DNA from: an uncultured Collinsella sp.
Lineage (GTDB): Bacteria > Actinomycetota > Coriobacteriia > Coriobacteriales > Coriobacteriaceae
Length of the DNA: 9,027 bases
Direction: 5' to 3'
Assembly (NCBI GenBank): GCA_900545995.1
Contig: URBM01000083.1
Location: forward strand, 1 to 9,027
A program made the translations under genes and the position numbers. The notes beneath the pieces are model-generated. The model saw nothing but the letters and a program-made list of their open reading frames with translations, was not told the DNA's origin and did not search any database. Below, piece by piece: positions 1 to 6,747 of the stretch (positions within the stretch are counted from its first letter, which is position 1; the number at the start of each line of letters is the position of its first letter).

Positions 1-43
1 CCGGATGGGGCCTCGGGGGCGTTCGGCTAGCTGCGGGAACGGC

Positions 44-868
44 CTATCCGCTCAATGTGTTCGGCTGAGATCGGAAATCAACCTCAGCAAGAAGCTTATT
101 TTTCTTTACATCTGGTCCGACGTTGGAGCGCGTGAGTCTTCCGCGAATGGCATTCATCAGCTTGTCGCCGTCGCGCATGCCCTCGGTCTGGTCGCCGGTG
201 AGGGAGTCGATTGAGAACCCGCCATATTCGATTTCATCCAAAGCGAGAAGGATGCCAGCTACTACAAGGGCCTTGTCTTGGTCCTTGATGGAGCCGTAGG
301 TGCGGAGATATTCATGAAGCTCTGCCGCATCTTTTAGAATCTGCTCCGTGGTCTTTTCGACGTCGGTTGGCTCGTCAAGCACATATCGGGTGTAGTACTC
401 AACGATATTGTTCGGTGAGAGCCAAGTGAACGATTCAAGGTCCGGGAGTCTTTTGTAGCCCTCTCGGTCATTCACGAATACGGGAGATATGGTGTGATGC
501 TTGGAGTCCCCCGAAACTCCAACGGCGAAAACCTCGGTGAAAGGACTCTTCTTTGCGATGTGCGAGGCATAGTGATAGGCACCGTTAACGGCATAGTCGG
601 TAACAGCTTCGGTGCTCATGTCGAGGATGCCGGAATCAGTCAGCTTCTCATGTCGACCTTGGCTCGCTTTATCTTCGATGACGAGGATAAAGCGTCCAAT
701 TTTCGAAACGTATTCAGGATAGCCAGCGTTTCCCGTGCCGCGCTTGGATGCGTCCTTGAGAGCGTTGTCGATCTCTTTGATGCTGCTTCCCTGCGATGTG
801 AACTCAATATCACACTCGGTGAGTCTATCGGCAACCCAGAGGTCGAGCGCGGCTTCTTTCCTGGCCAT
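44..868 (-). CDS. Truncated restriction-modification protein, N-terminal nuclease-like part
   Basis: This 274-aa product resembles the N-terminal part of type I/type IIG-like restriction-methylase proteins that join a PD-(D/E)xK nuclease to an N6-adenine methylase. Residues about 44-68 show a Pro-Glu pair (P51, E52) followed about 12 residues later by the strand VIEDK (E65, D66, K67), as expected for a PD-(D/E)xK site. Residues about 160-265 look like the helical linker before the methylase. Relatives continue into a methylase and target-recognition domains, typically several hundred residues more; here the frame stops at TAG (44-46) with none of that. The start at 868 has AAGGA six bases upstream. 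GC content is visibly lower than in the mobilization genes. It is either a dead fragment or a stand-alone nuclease domain; with no methylase in view, a fragment is more likely. Family assignment is by pattern memory. Confidence 0.6.
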   Translation of the reverse strand: MARKEAALDLWVADRLTECDIEFTSQGSSIKEIDNALKDASKRGTGNAGYPEYVSKIGRFILVIEDKASQGRHEKLTDSGILDMSTEAVTDYAVNGAYHYASHIAKKSPFTEVFAVGVSGDSKHHTISPVFVNDREGYKRLPDLESFTWLSPNNIVEYYTRYVLDEPTDVEKTTEQILKDAAELHEYLRTYGSIKDQDKALVVAGILLALDEIEYGGFSIDSLTGDQTEGMRDGDKLMNAIRGRLTRSNVGPDVKKNKLLAEVDFRSQPNTLSG

Positions 869-1092
869 GTGAAATCCTTCGATAAACGAGCTGGTGCGAA
901 TTTAATCGCGACAAAGATACTCAACAGTTTAACTTCAGGCCATAGAACCAAGGAAAACTACTTTCAATCGGGATCTTTGAACGGTAGTTATTTGGACTTG
1001 CCGCGTAGCAATCGGCCTTGCGGCCGATGGGTCCCGCTTATGGGCGGGACCCCCGCGACGCACAGCGTCGCTCTCGCTGCGGCTCCCTGGCA

Positions 1093-1111
1093 ACGCTCCC
1101 CAGGGTCGCGT
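1093..1111. repeat. 19-bp direct repeat, copy 1
   Basis: ACGCTCCCCAGGGTCGCGT occurs here and again, identically, at 1243-1261. The two copies are exactly 150 bp apart and each contains one of the CGCTC pentamers scattered over the region. The flanking bases differ, so the identity is limited to the repeat itself. Confidence 0.8.
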
Positions 1112-1242
1112 TTCGTCCGCCTCCGCTCACGCCGGTCCAGCCCGCCGAACGGCTGCGCTCGATGGCTTCCAGAAGTCGCCATCGCTCCGCCGTGGTCGCC
1201 GGGCTGGGCCTCTCGCGCCGGGTCGCCGAACGCCGTCGTGCG

Positions 1243-1261
1243 ACGCTCCCCAGGGTCGCGT
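1243..1261. repeat. 19-bp direct repeat, copy 2
   Basis: This is the exact second copy of the 19-mer at 1093-1111. Only copy 1 has an upstream CCCTGG (1085-1090) able to pair with CCAGGG inside the repeat, so the hairpin is not shared by both copies. Confidence 0.8.
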
Positions 1262-1332
1262 CTCCTCGGCGTCGGTTCAACCGGCGCTCACCTGCCCGGG
1301 CTCGCGTTGCCTTGGCAACCGGCTCGCTCCGT

Positions 1333-1380
1333 GCAGGCAAGATATGGATTCCGTTGCACGGAATCATCTTGCCCGCCTGC
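1333..1380. repeat. Composite two-level hairpin
   Basis: The inner stem GATTCCGT (1347-1354) pairs perfectly with ACGGAATC (1358-1365) around a three-base loop. Outside it GCAAGAT (1337-1343) pairs with ATCTTGC (1366-1372), and GCAG (1333-1336) with CTGC (1377-1380), leaving a bulge of three bases on the left and four on the right. This gives 19 paired positions in 48 bases. It is the most regular structure of the non-coding region and the best single candidate for a protein-binding or relaxase-recognition hairpin. Confidence 0.65.
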
Positions 1381-1423
1381 GGCGGGACGGCGAACCGCTC
1401 CGAGGTCGCTCTCACCGAAGGGC

Positions 1424-1460
1424 AAAAGAAGGGGCCGGGACGCCTGTTGCGTCCCGGCCC
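1424..1460 (-). terminator. Intrinsic terminator of the mobilization operon
   Basis: On the minus strand a perfect 12-bp GC-rich stem (1449-1460 with 1432-1443, five-base loop) is followed by CTTCTTTTG, a U-rich tail. It starts six bases after the relaxase stop codon, exactly where the leftward operon should end. Confidence 0.88.
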
Positions 1461-1466
1461 AAATGC

Positions 1467-2404
1467 TCAGTCGTCTCGGCCGTTCTGGTCCTCCAGCGCC
1501 CTGCGCTCTAGCTCCCAGAACGCCCGCATCGCCGTCGCTATCCCGCGCAGCGTGAAGCGGACGGCGATGCCAGTCGAGCGGTCGACGGCAAAGCCGAGCC
1601 TTCCGCCGTTGACCTTCCTCATGCCCCCGAGAGACTTCGAGGGGAAGCGGTACTGGAGGCTCCCGCCCTTCGACCTGGCGAGCTCGATGCCGTCCCGCTT
1701 GAGCCGCCGCTCAAGCTCGCCCATCCGGTCGGGGCAGTCGCGCATGCGCCCGACCTCCTCGATTCGGCGGGCGACCGCGACGCGGATGCGGGCGTTCTCC
1801 GAGCGCTCGGCCTGCCCCTTTCGGGCCATGTCGCGCTCTTCCGTGCCGGGTTGCCTCGCGTGGACGCGCGAGTTGGCCTTGCTGCGCTCAAGCTGCCTGA
1901 GGCCGTACCTTTCGTCCAGGGTACGGACGGTCTTCACGCGTGATGCCGCCGCCTTTCGGGCGGGGCCCTCGTCGAGCCTTCGGCCGGTTTCAGATCACTG
2001 CGGTTGATGCCGAGGTGCACGGCGTAGCGGTCGGTGGCGTCCGCGCGGCAGCGCTCGCGGTGCAGCACCATCACGACTTCCTGGTTGGGGTAGCGCTCGG
2101 CCACGTACTCCCTCGCATAGCGCATACACAGCTCCGGCGTCATCTTCCCGCCGTTGAGGTCGCACTCGTCTGGGAGGAACCCGAGTATCTGGTGCTGCAT
2201 GTAGGTACACTTGGCACCGGCCTTGCCGGGCCTGTCGTGACCCATGGCCGCCCTCGTGTCTGCCATCTCCTGAAACCAGCGGTCATCGTCGATGATGTTC
2301 TGCGTGCCGTGGGCGAGCGCCTTGTCGCGGTCCCAGGAGAGGTAATCCCTGAGTCTCGCGAGGTGCTTCTCGCTGCAGACGCTCGTCTGCTTTATCGCCG
2401 TCAT
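1467..2404 (-). pseudogene. Relaxase (MobA/VirD2-like mobilization nuclease), broken by a 1-base frameshift
   Basis: The enzyme would nick the origin of transfer, bind the 5' end covalently through a tyrosine and be exported with the strand. The N-terminal frame (2404 to about 1991, 138 residues) has a candidate catalytic Y21, H71, and a metal-binding-like stretch with H115 and H130 in VHLGINR. The frame then runs out of register and ends at 1934. The other frame, from about 1991 to the stop at 1467, continues smoothly as ETGRRLDEGPARKAAASRVK and on to the C-terminus. One extra base at CTGAAACC (plus-strand 1986-1993) would give a continuous 312-aa protein. No canonical slippery heptamer is present, so mutation or sequencing error is likelier than programmed shifting. 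Where many relatives have HxH, residue 128 is Ala. GGAGG lies five bases before the start, which is 10 bp after the coupling-protein stop. Confidence 0.8.
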
Positions 2405-2414
2405 GGTCGCCTCC

Positions 2415-4331
2415 CTAGTCGAGCGAGAGCCCGCTGAATTTGCCGCCCGGCTTGCTCCCGTTCTTCTTCTCCGGCTCGGGCCACTCTGGGCACCAGGTCG
2501 AGGCCTCCTCGCGCATCTTCCCGGCAGCTGACTCGTCGAGGCGGCGCTGGTAGGCGCGACGGTTCTCCGCCTCGTGCTCGGGGGTCCCGAGGTCGAAGTG
2601 CTCCCTTGTGGGCGTGTTGGTGCAGTCGGTGACGGGGGAGCGGAAGACGCCGGCTCGACATGCGGGCATACCGTTGTCCGCGTGCTTCACGACGATAATC
2701 CCGTCCCGGTCCGGGGCCATGTCGCGCCACTCCCAGGGGTGTATCACGTCGTCGGCGCTCTCGCTGTAGGACGTCGAGGAGGACGTGCCTGACGCGGCCC
2801 TGCCGTTGCTCGTGCCCTGCGTGTGGCGCGTGGTCTTGCCGATGAGCTCGGTGAAGTACCGGCGGTCCTCCTCCTCGGCGAGCTTCATCGCGACCTTGAC
2901 GCCGCAGTTTGCGAGTGTCTTCCTGCGACCGTCTTTCTCACCGTACTTGTTCAGTTGGCTGACGTCTTGCGTCGCGCCGACCCAGAAAACGCCGTAGCTG
3001 CGTCCTAGGCTGAGGAGCGCGGGCAGGCACTCGACGCGGGGGAGGTTGCCCCACTCGTCGCCGAGTATCTGCACGGGGCGGGGGAGTTTTCCGCCGTTCA
3101 CGTCCGCGACCGCCTGGACCGAAGCCCAGAGCTGCGAGAGGAATATCGCCGCTATGCAGTTGTAGGGGGAGCCCTCGTCGAGCACGTGGAGGAAGACGGC
3201 ACTCTTCTCCGTGAGCACCGTTCGCGGATCGATGTCGGAGCCAGAGGTCATCCATACGACCGGCGCGGACGAGAACGGGCGGAGTGCCACCTTGAGCGTC
3301 GAGAGGATGCTCCTGAGCTCGTTACCGCCCGAGGAGACGAACTGCGACGCCCTGCCCTTGGCGGGGTGATCGCTCGGCAGGGAGCGGAAGACGGCCTTCA
3401 GAGGCTCGGCCGGGTCGTCGCCCTCGGCCTCGGTGCCACGGTCCAAGACCTCGCAGACGGTCGCGAGGTGCCTCGATCCCTCGGGGCACTCGTCAGACAT
3501 GGAGACCAGCAGGATCAGGGCCGAGAGTAGGCCCCTGGCCGATGCCGTCCAGTGCGAACCCTTACCCTTCTCGTCATCCTGCACCACGAGCTCCGCGATG
3601 GCGTCCGCCGCCTGCTCGGCCTCCTGGTCGCGCCCCTCGGCATGGAGGTCGAGAACCTGCTTGAGCGGGTTGAACCTCTGGCCGCGATAGGGGTGCTGCG
3701 TATCGAGCAGGAGGACGCGGTAGCCACGACGGGCAAGCTCATCGCCCGTGAGCTCAATGAGCTCGTTCTTTACGTCGGAGATGACGAGCGTCGCGGGCTC
3801 GGAGCCGTTGGAGGCGTCGCCGTAGGAAAGTAGGTCGATTGAGGGGAGGTAGAGGAAGCGACTTTTTCCTGAGCCGGTGGTCCCCGACACGAAGATCATT
3901 TTCTTGGGTTCATAGAGATAGTAAGGCTTACCATGCCGCTTGGTGAACCCGTAGACGAACCCGCGCGACGAGGGGTTGGCTGCGCCGTTCCACGTCATGG
4001 ACCCCTTCACGACCTCGCGGCCCGTCTTGATGCGGGCGTCGCCGAGCACGCCGCCGTCCTCGGCTCGCGCTTTGAGGGTGCTTGAGTAGGCGATGAGAGC
4101 GCAGGCGCAGAGAGCGAGGAGGAGGGTCAGCAGGGTTCCGAGTGGATGGATGACGAACCCGTCCGAGAGCCACCAGCCGAAGACGGTGCCCGCGTTGAAC
4201 GTTGTGGGAATCGTCGACGCGTCGAGCCCGCCCCCGGCGATGAGCGCGTCGATGGGGGCGGCGAGCACGGGGCATGCGAGGACCGCTAGGAAAAGGGATG
4301 ATAGGAGCGCTGTGAGCAGTTTCGTTTTCAT
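2415..4331 (-). CDS. VirD4/TraG-type coupling protein (type IV secretion ATPase)
   Basis: A 638-aa membrane ATPase that would hand the relaxase-DNA complex to a type IV secretion channel. Residues about 5-25 are a hydrophobic, signal-like segment and about 64-82 a second membrane helix. After these comes the cytosolic motor: Walker A GTTGSGKS at 150-157, the VKNE motif at 187-190, and the Walker B-type GDEWGNLP at 424-431, typical of TraG/VirD4. The C-terminal about 35 residues are charged and low in complexity. I chose the ATG at 4331: it lies two bases after the mobC stop and begins the signal-like segment, whereas the upstream 160 codons of the same open frame are an arginine-rich shadow of mobC and the helicase gene. 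No channel ATPase (VirB4) is nearby, so the partner channel would come from another element. Confidence 0.9.
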   Translation of the reverse strand: MKTKLLTALLSSLFLAVLACPVLAAPIDALIAGGGLDASTIPTTFNAGTVFGWWLSDGFVIHPLGTLLTLLLALCACALIAYSSTLKARAEDGGVLGDARIKTGREVVKGSMTWNGAANPSSRGFVYGFTKRHGKPYYLYEPKKMIFVSGTTGSGKSRFLYLPSIDLLSYGDASNGSEPATLVISDVKNELIELTGDELARRGYRVLLLDTQHPYRGQRFNPLKQVLDLHAEGRDQEAEQAADAIAELVVQDDEKGKGSHWTASARGLLSALILLVSMSDECPEGSRHLATVCEVLDRGTEAEGDDPAEPLKAVFRSLPSDHPAKGRASQFVSSGGNELRSILSTLKVALRPFSSAPVVWMTSGSDIDPRTVLTEKSAVFLHVLDEGSPYNCIAAIFLSQLWASVQAVADVNGGKLPRPVQILGDEWGNLPRVECLPALLSLGRSYGVFWVGATQDVSQLNKYGEKDGRRKTLANCGVKVAMKLAEEEDRRYFTELIGKTTRHTQGTSNGRAASGTSSSTSYSESADDVIHPWEWRDMAPDRDGIIVVKHADNGMPACRAGVFRSPVTDCTNTPTREHFDLGTPEHEAENRRAYQRRLDESAAGKMREEASTWCPEWPEPEKKNGSKPGGKFSGLSLD

Positions 4332-4333
4332 GG

Positions 4334-4678
4334 TTATTCTCGATTCCTGGAGATGAGGCTTGAGAGCTGCGAGGCCGTGCTCGATACCAGCTGGACGGCC
4401 TCCGTGAGCTGTCGAGCCGTCTGCGCATCCAACCCATAGGCGTTTGCGGCGTGAACGGCCTGGTTGAGGTTTCCGCCCTGCTTTTTCATCTGGTGGAGGA
4501 TTTGCCGCAGCGTCGCCTCGCCGGCGACCTTGACAGGCTTCTCCCCGATTCGGAGGGCGGCTTCGCGCATGAACGTCGATGGGGCCATGCCGAAAGAGGA
4601 AGAGCGCGCCATGATGGCGGCACGTTCCTCCTCGGTCATACGGACGTTGATGTGCGCGGTCTTGGCGTTGCCGCGCAT
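4334..4678 (-). CDS. mobC: MobC-family relaxosome accessory protein
   Basis: This 114-aa protein matches the MobC pattern: an N-terminal ribbon-helix-helix-like part (HINVRMTEEERAAIMARS, then FMREAAL at about 37-43) and the C-terminal signature GGNLNQAVHAANAYG at about 68-82. MobC proteins bind the origin of transfer and help the relaxase reach its nic site. AGGAG stands seven bases before the start. The gene begins three bases after the stop of the ATPase gene and ends two bases before the coupling protein, so the three are co-transcribed and probably co-translated. Its family identity is one of the safest in the window. Confidence 0.88.
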   Translation of the reverse strand: MRGNAKTAHINVRMTEEERAAIMARSSSFGMAPSTFMREAALRIGEKPVKVAGEATLRQILHQMKKQGGNLNQAVHAANAYGLDAQTARQLTEAVQLVSSTASQLSSLISRNRE

Positions 4679-4681
4679 AGG

Positions 4682-5578
4682 CTAGCTCCTGTCGTGGAAG
4701 GTGGCGCGCGCGCCGTCGAAGTCGAGTCGGGCTTCGCCCAGCGTGCCGTAGCGGTTCTTGAGAGCGATGAGCTTGAGGGGCGTGCCGGTTGCAGGGGACT
4801 CGTAGGGCCACTCGGGCTTGTCATTGTCATCGGCGAGGTAGAGCACCGAGTCAAAGCCGTACTCGACAGCGGAGGAACCGCCGAACATGGCGAGGTTGGG
4901 CCTGGCCGACTTCCCAGAATCGTAGGACTTGCGAGTGGTCGAGCTCAGTGCGATGACGGGAGAGCCATAGAGGTTCGAGATTTCGCGGAGGCCCTTTACG
5001 CATGCCGTGATAGCCAATCGCTCGTCGATGAACTGCTGGTCCGCCGTGACGCCGCAGGCGAGGAGTTGGAGGTAGTCAATGAAGACGATGGGGACCTCGC
5101 CGCGCTCGCGTGTTACCAGCCCGACGAGGTTGGAGAGCTCTACGGTGTTGAGCGGGCCGGTGATGCAGAGATTGGGGGCGATCTGGGTGCGATACTTGTC
5201 GAGTGCAGCCTCGAAGGTCGCGTGCTTAGGGTGATTCTGGGCCGCGCAGCTGGAGACCTCGGACAGCGCGACTTTACCGTCGCTGAGACGCGCCAGGCTT
5301 TTCTCGATCAGCTTGTGCGCGGGAAGCTCGGCGGAAACGTAGATTACCGGGTGCCCGTCTGCCGCGAGCTTGTCGGCCTCCTGGAGTGCCAGTGTTGTCT
5401 TGCCCTTGCCCGGGGCGGTCCCGATTGCGTAGTTGAGCCCGGGGTAGACGCCGCCGAGAATGCTGTTGAGGGCGTCAAGTCCGAAGGTGGCGATGGGCTT
5501 GTCTTCCTGAAGGGCGTGGACGTGCTCGTCGAGCACGTCCAGCTCGAAGACGAGGGGATTGGCGTTCGGGCGCTGCAT
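4682..5578 (-). CDS. DnaB-like RecA-fold ATPase/helicase, lacking the DnaB N-terminal domain
   Basis: The 298-aa product is the RecA-like motor domain of replicative helicases. Walker A is GTAPGKGKTT at 53-62, the SAELP strand with E84 corresponds to the DnaB H1a glutamate, Walker B is IVFIDYLQLL at 164-173, and LSSTTRK at 211-217 and KNRYG at 274-278 occupy places typical of the DnaB core. Full DnaB is about 450 residues with an N-terminal collar domain; that domain is absent. The start at 5578 overlaps the preceding stop by one base (TAATG), a sign of translational coupling; the longer frame starting at 5665 is only the shadow of the upstream gene. Its place in the mobilization operon suggests unwinding during replication or transfer of the excised circle, which is inference. 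A circadian/KaiC-like or RadA-like ATPase is a less likely alternative. Confidence 0.78.
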   Translation of the reverse strand: MQRPNANPLVFELDVLDEHVHALQEDKPIATFGLDALNSILGGVYPGLNYAIGTAPGKGKTTLALQEADKLAADGHPVIYVSAELPAHKLIEKSLARLSDGKVALSEVSSCAAQNHPKHATFEAALDKYRTQIAPNLCITGPLNTVELSNLVGLVTRERGEVPIVFIDYLQLLACGVTADQQFIDERLAITACVKGLREISNLYGSPVIALSSTTRKSYDSGKSARPNLAMFGGSSAVEYGFDSVLYLADDNDKPEWPYESPATGTPLKLIALKNRYGTLGEARLDFDGARATFHDRS

Positions 5579-5820
5579 TACTCGTTCGCCTTCTCTGCCA
5601 GCTTGTGGAAGTAGTCGAACAGGTCCTCTTCCATGACGAAGTACTGGTTGGCGATGCAGAAGCAATGATGGGTGGACTTCATGAGCTTAATGGCCGATGA
5701 CTGGCCGATGCCCATGAGAATCTGTACGTCCAAGCGGCTCAGGATGCGCTTGGTGCCGACGTGGCGCAGGTTGAAGCCTGCGGAGATGGCGTCGGTCTTG
5801 GGGTCATCTGCAAGATGCAT
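5578..5820 (-). CDS. Small helix-turn-helix protein, excisionase-like
   Basis: An 80-aa protein. Residues about 25-70 follow the layout of MerR/Xis-type winged helices: a helix (SRLDVQILMGIG), a turn, a recognition helix (QSSAIKLMKS), a wing-like FCIANQYFVM and a closing helix (EEDLFDYFHKLAEKA). Proteins of this size and form in integrative elements usually act as recombination directionality factors or as operon regulators. AAGGAG lies seven bases before the start. It is coupled to the helicase gene by the TAATG overlap. It sits about 0.9 kb from the integrase, inside the mobilization operon, which would tie excision to mobilization if it is Xis. The assignment as Xis rather than repressor is inference. 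Confidence 0.6.
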   Translation of the reverse strand: MHLADDPKTDAISAGFNLRHVGTKRILSRLDVQILMGIGQSSAIKLMKSTHHCFCIANQYFVMEEDLFDYFHKLAEKANE

Positions 5821-5896
5821 GATAAACTCCTTATTTGGGGCGCTCGGCTCCTCTTCGAGGTTTGGCGACTAAGAGAGGGGAGTCGGGTGCCGTTTT

Positions 5897-6628
5897 CTAT
5901 TGCCAGCCGGAGCAGACCGTTTCGAGAAGGTCGCTCCATTTGCGGCGCAGCTCCGGGGTGTCCGGTGGTACGTGTTTGTTGCCGCACTTATCGGCCGAGA
6001 TAGTGACGCTCTCTTCGAGTGCGGAGAAGGCGTCAGCCAGATAGGCGCACGTTGCGTTCAGGGTGCCTATCTCCTCGAAGTACTCGATAGCGAAGTACAC
6101 GAGAGCCGCGACGGGGGCACGACCGAACTCGGTGCTCGCCTCGCCCATCAGCTCACGGCCATACTTTGCAGCCCTGATTGCCTCGTAGTCGGCGAAGGGA
6201 TCCCCCGGGTCTCGGGGCATGCTGTGCTCCATGTACTCGACAACCGAATCGAAGCAACGGCGCAGATGCGGCATATCCGCCGCGCCGGTATAGAGTCCCG
6301 TACCGCAGTTCCTCGCTCTAATGAGTTCAGAACCGAATTCGACGATGGGCTTGTACTCTTCGTTGGCCACGGTTCCGGTCGCTCCGGTGACATTGGAGCG
6401 GAGGACATCCGAGATGCTGGTAAAGAGGCTATCTCCGTTGTAGACGTCATACATCCGTTCGCGCGGATAGGCAGCAGCGGGCAGGACCTTGTCGAAGACG
6501 AGGCCGATGATAGTCTTGGACTCGTCGGCGGCGCGTAGGTATGCCTCATCTGCGACCATTCGTGAGAAGGGCGCTTTCAGCTCCTCAGGGATGCGAATAC
6601 GCTTCTCGGCCTTTTTGACGATTGCCAT
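5897..6628 (-). CDS. Protein of unknown function, first gene of the mobilization operon
   Basis: I do not recognise this 243-aa protein. It is soluble with no membrane segment or signal peptide. It begins with a short basic stretch (AIVKKAEKRIRIPEELKAPF) that could be a ribbon-helix-helix-like or other DNA-binding start, followed by a mostly helical, acidic body; no catalytic motif is visible. I chose the ATG at 6628 over the one at 6661: GGAGG stands eight bases before it, and the predicted promoter (6662-6690) would start transcription near 6655, making the longer version impossible from that promoter. It is separated from the HTH gene by 76 bp. As the first gene of the operon, a regulatory or plasmid-maintenance role is conceivable but unsupported. 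Confidence 0.7.
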   Translation of the reverse strand: MAIVKKAEKRIRIPEELKAPFSRMVADEAYLRAADESKTIIGLVFDKVLPAAAYPRERMYDVYNGDSLFTSISDVLRSNVTGATGTVANEEYKPIVEFGSELIRARNCGTGLYTGAADMPHLRRCFDSVVEYMEHSMPRDPGDPFADYEAIRAAKYGRELMGEASTEFGRAPVAALVYFAIEYFEEIGTLNATCAYLADAFSALEESVTISADKCGNKHVPPDTPELRRKWSDLLETVCSGWQ

Positions 6629-6661
6629 ATAACTCACCTCCAATCTTTGGCTCGAACTCAT

Positions 6662-6690
6662 ATTATCATCAACGGCTTATGTTGACGCAA
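6662..6690 (-). promoter_or_regulatory. Sigma70-type promoter of the mobilization operon
   Basis: Minus strand: -35 TTGCGT (6685-6690), a 17-base spacer, and -10 GATAAT (6662-6667, five of six consensus bases). The predicted start is near 6655, leaving about 26 bases of leader before the ATG at 6628. No other equally good promoter was seen inside the operon. Confidence 0.6.
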
Positions 6691-6747
6691 ATGAGCGGCA
6701 TGAATAGCCCTGCATATGTAGAAAAGGTGGAGTACAAGGTAAACGCA

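Larger units (their letters stand above)
869..1431. other. Gene-free region; hairpin-dense from 1011 onward (candidate oriT/ori or structured RNA)
   Basis: No convincing gene lies here; the open frames on both strands are arginine/serine-rich GC artefacts. 869-1010 is moderately AT-rich and should hold the promoter of the leftward nuclease fragment, but I could not fix one with confidence. From 1011 on there are consecutive hairpins: 1011-1017/1022-1028; 1029-1037/1044-1052 (9 bp, loop TTATGG); 1055-1061/1065-1071 (7 bp, loop ACA); 1085-1090/1100-1105; 1161-1166/1178-1183; and a composite one at 1333-1380. The region lies just past the operon terminator, next to the relaxase gene. Such structure fits an origin of transfer or replication, or a structured RNA. 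No nic site of a named family was recognised. Confidence 0.5.

Noticed and set aside
1986..1996. Programmed -1 frameshift in the relaxase
   Set aside because: The bases do not form an X-XXY-YYZ slippery heptamer, and slippage at CTG AAA would give poor re-pairing.
1018..2007. Rightward 329-aa and other long frames over 988-2007
   Set aside because: They run against the relaxase and through the hairpin region; composition is typical of GC-rich shadow frames, with no domain and no good ribosome site.
4332..4811. Long version of the coupling protein starting at 4811 (798 aa)
   Set aside because: The extra 160 residues are arginine- and proline-rich and lie antiparallel or out of frame over mobC and the ATPase gene, which have clear family matches; the ATG at 4331 starts a proper signal-like segment.
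5579..5665. Extended start of the DnaB-like protein at 5665
   Set aside because: The added residues shadow the HTH gene; the TAATG overlap at 5578 is the better start.
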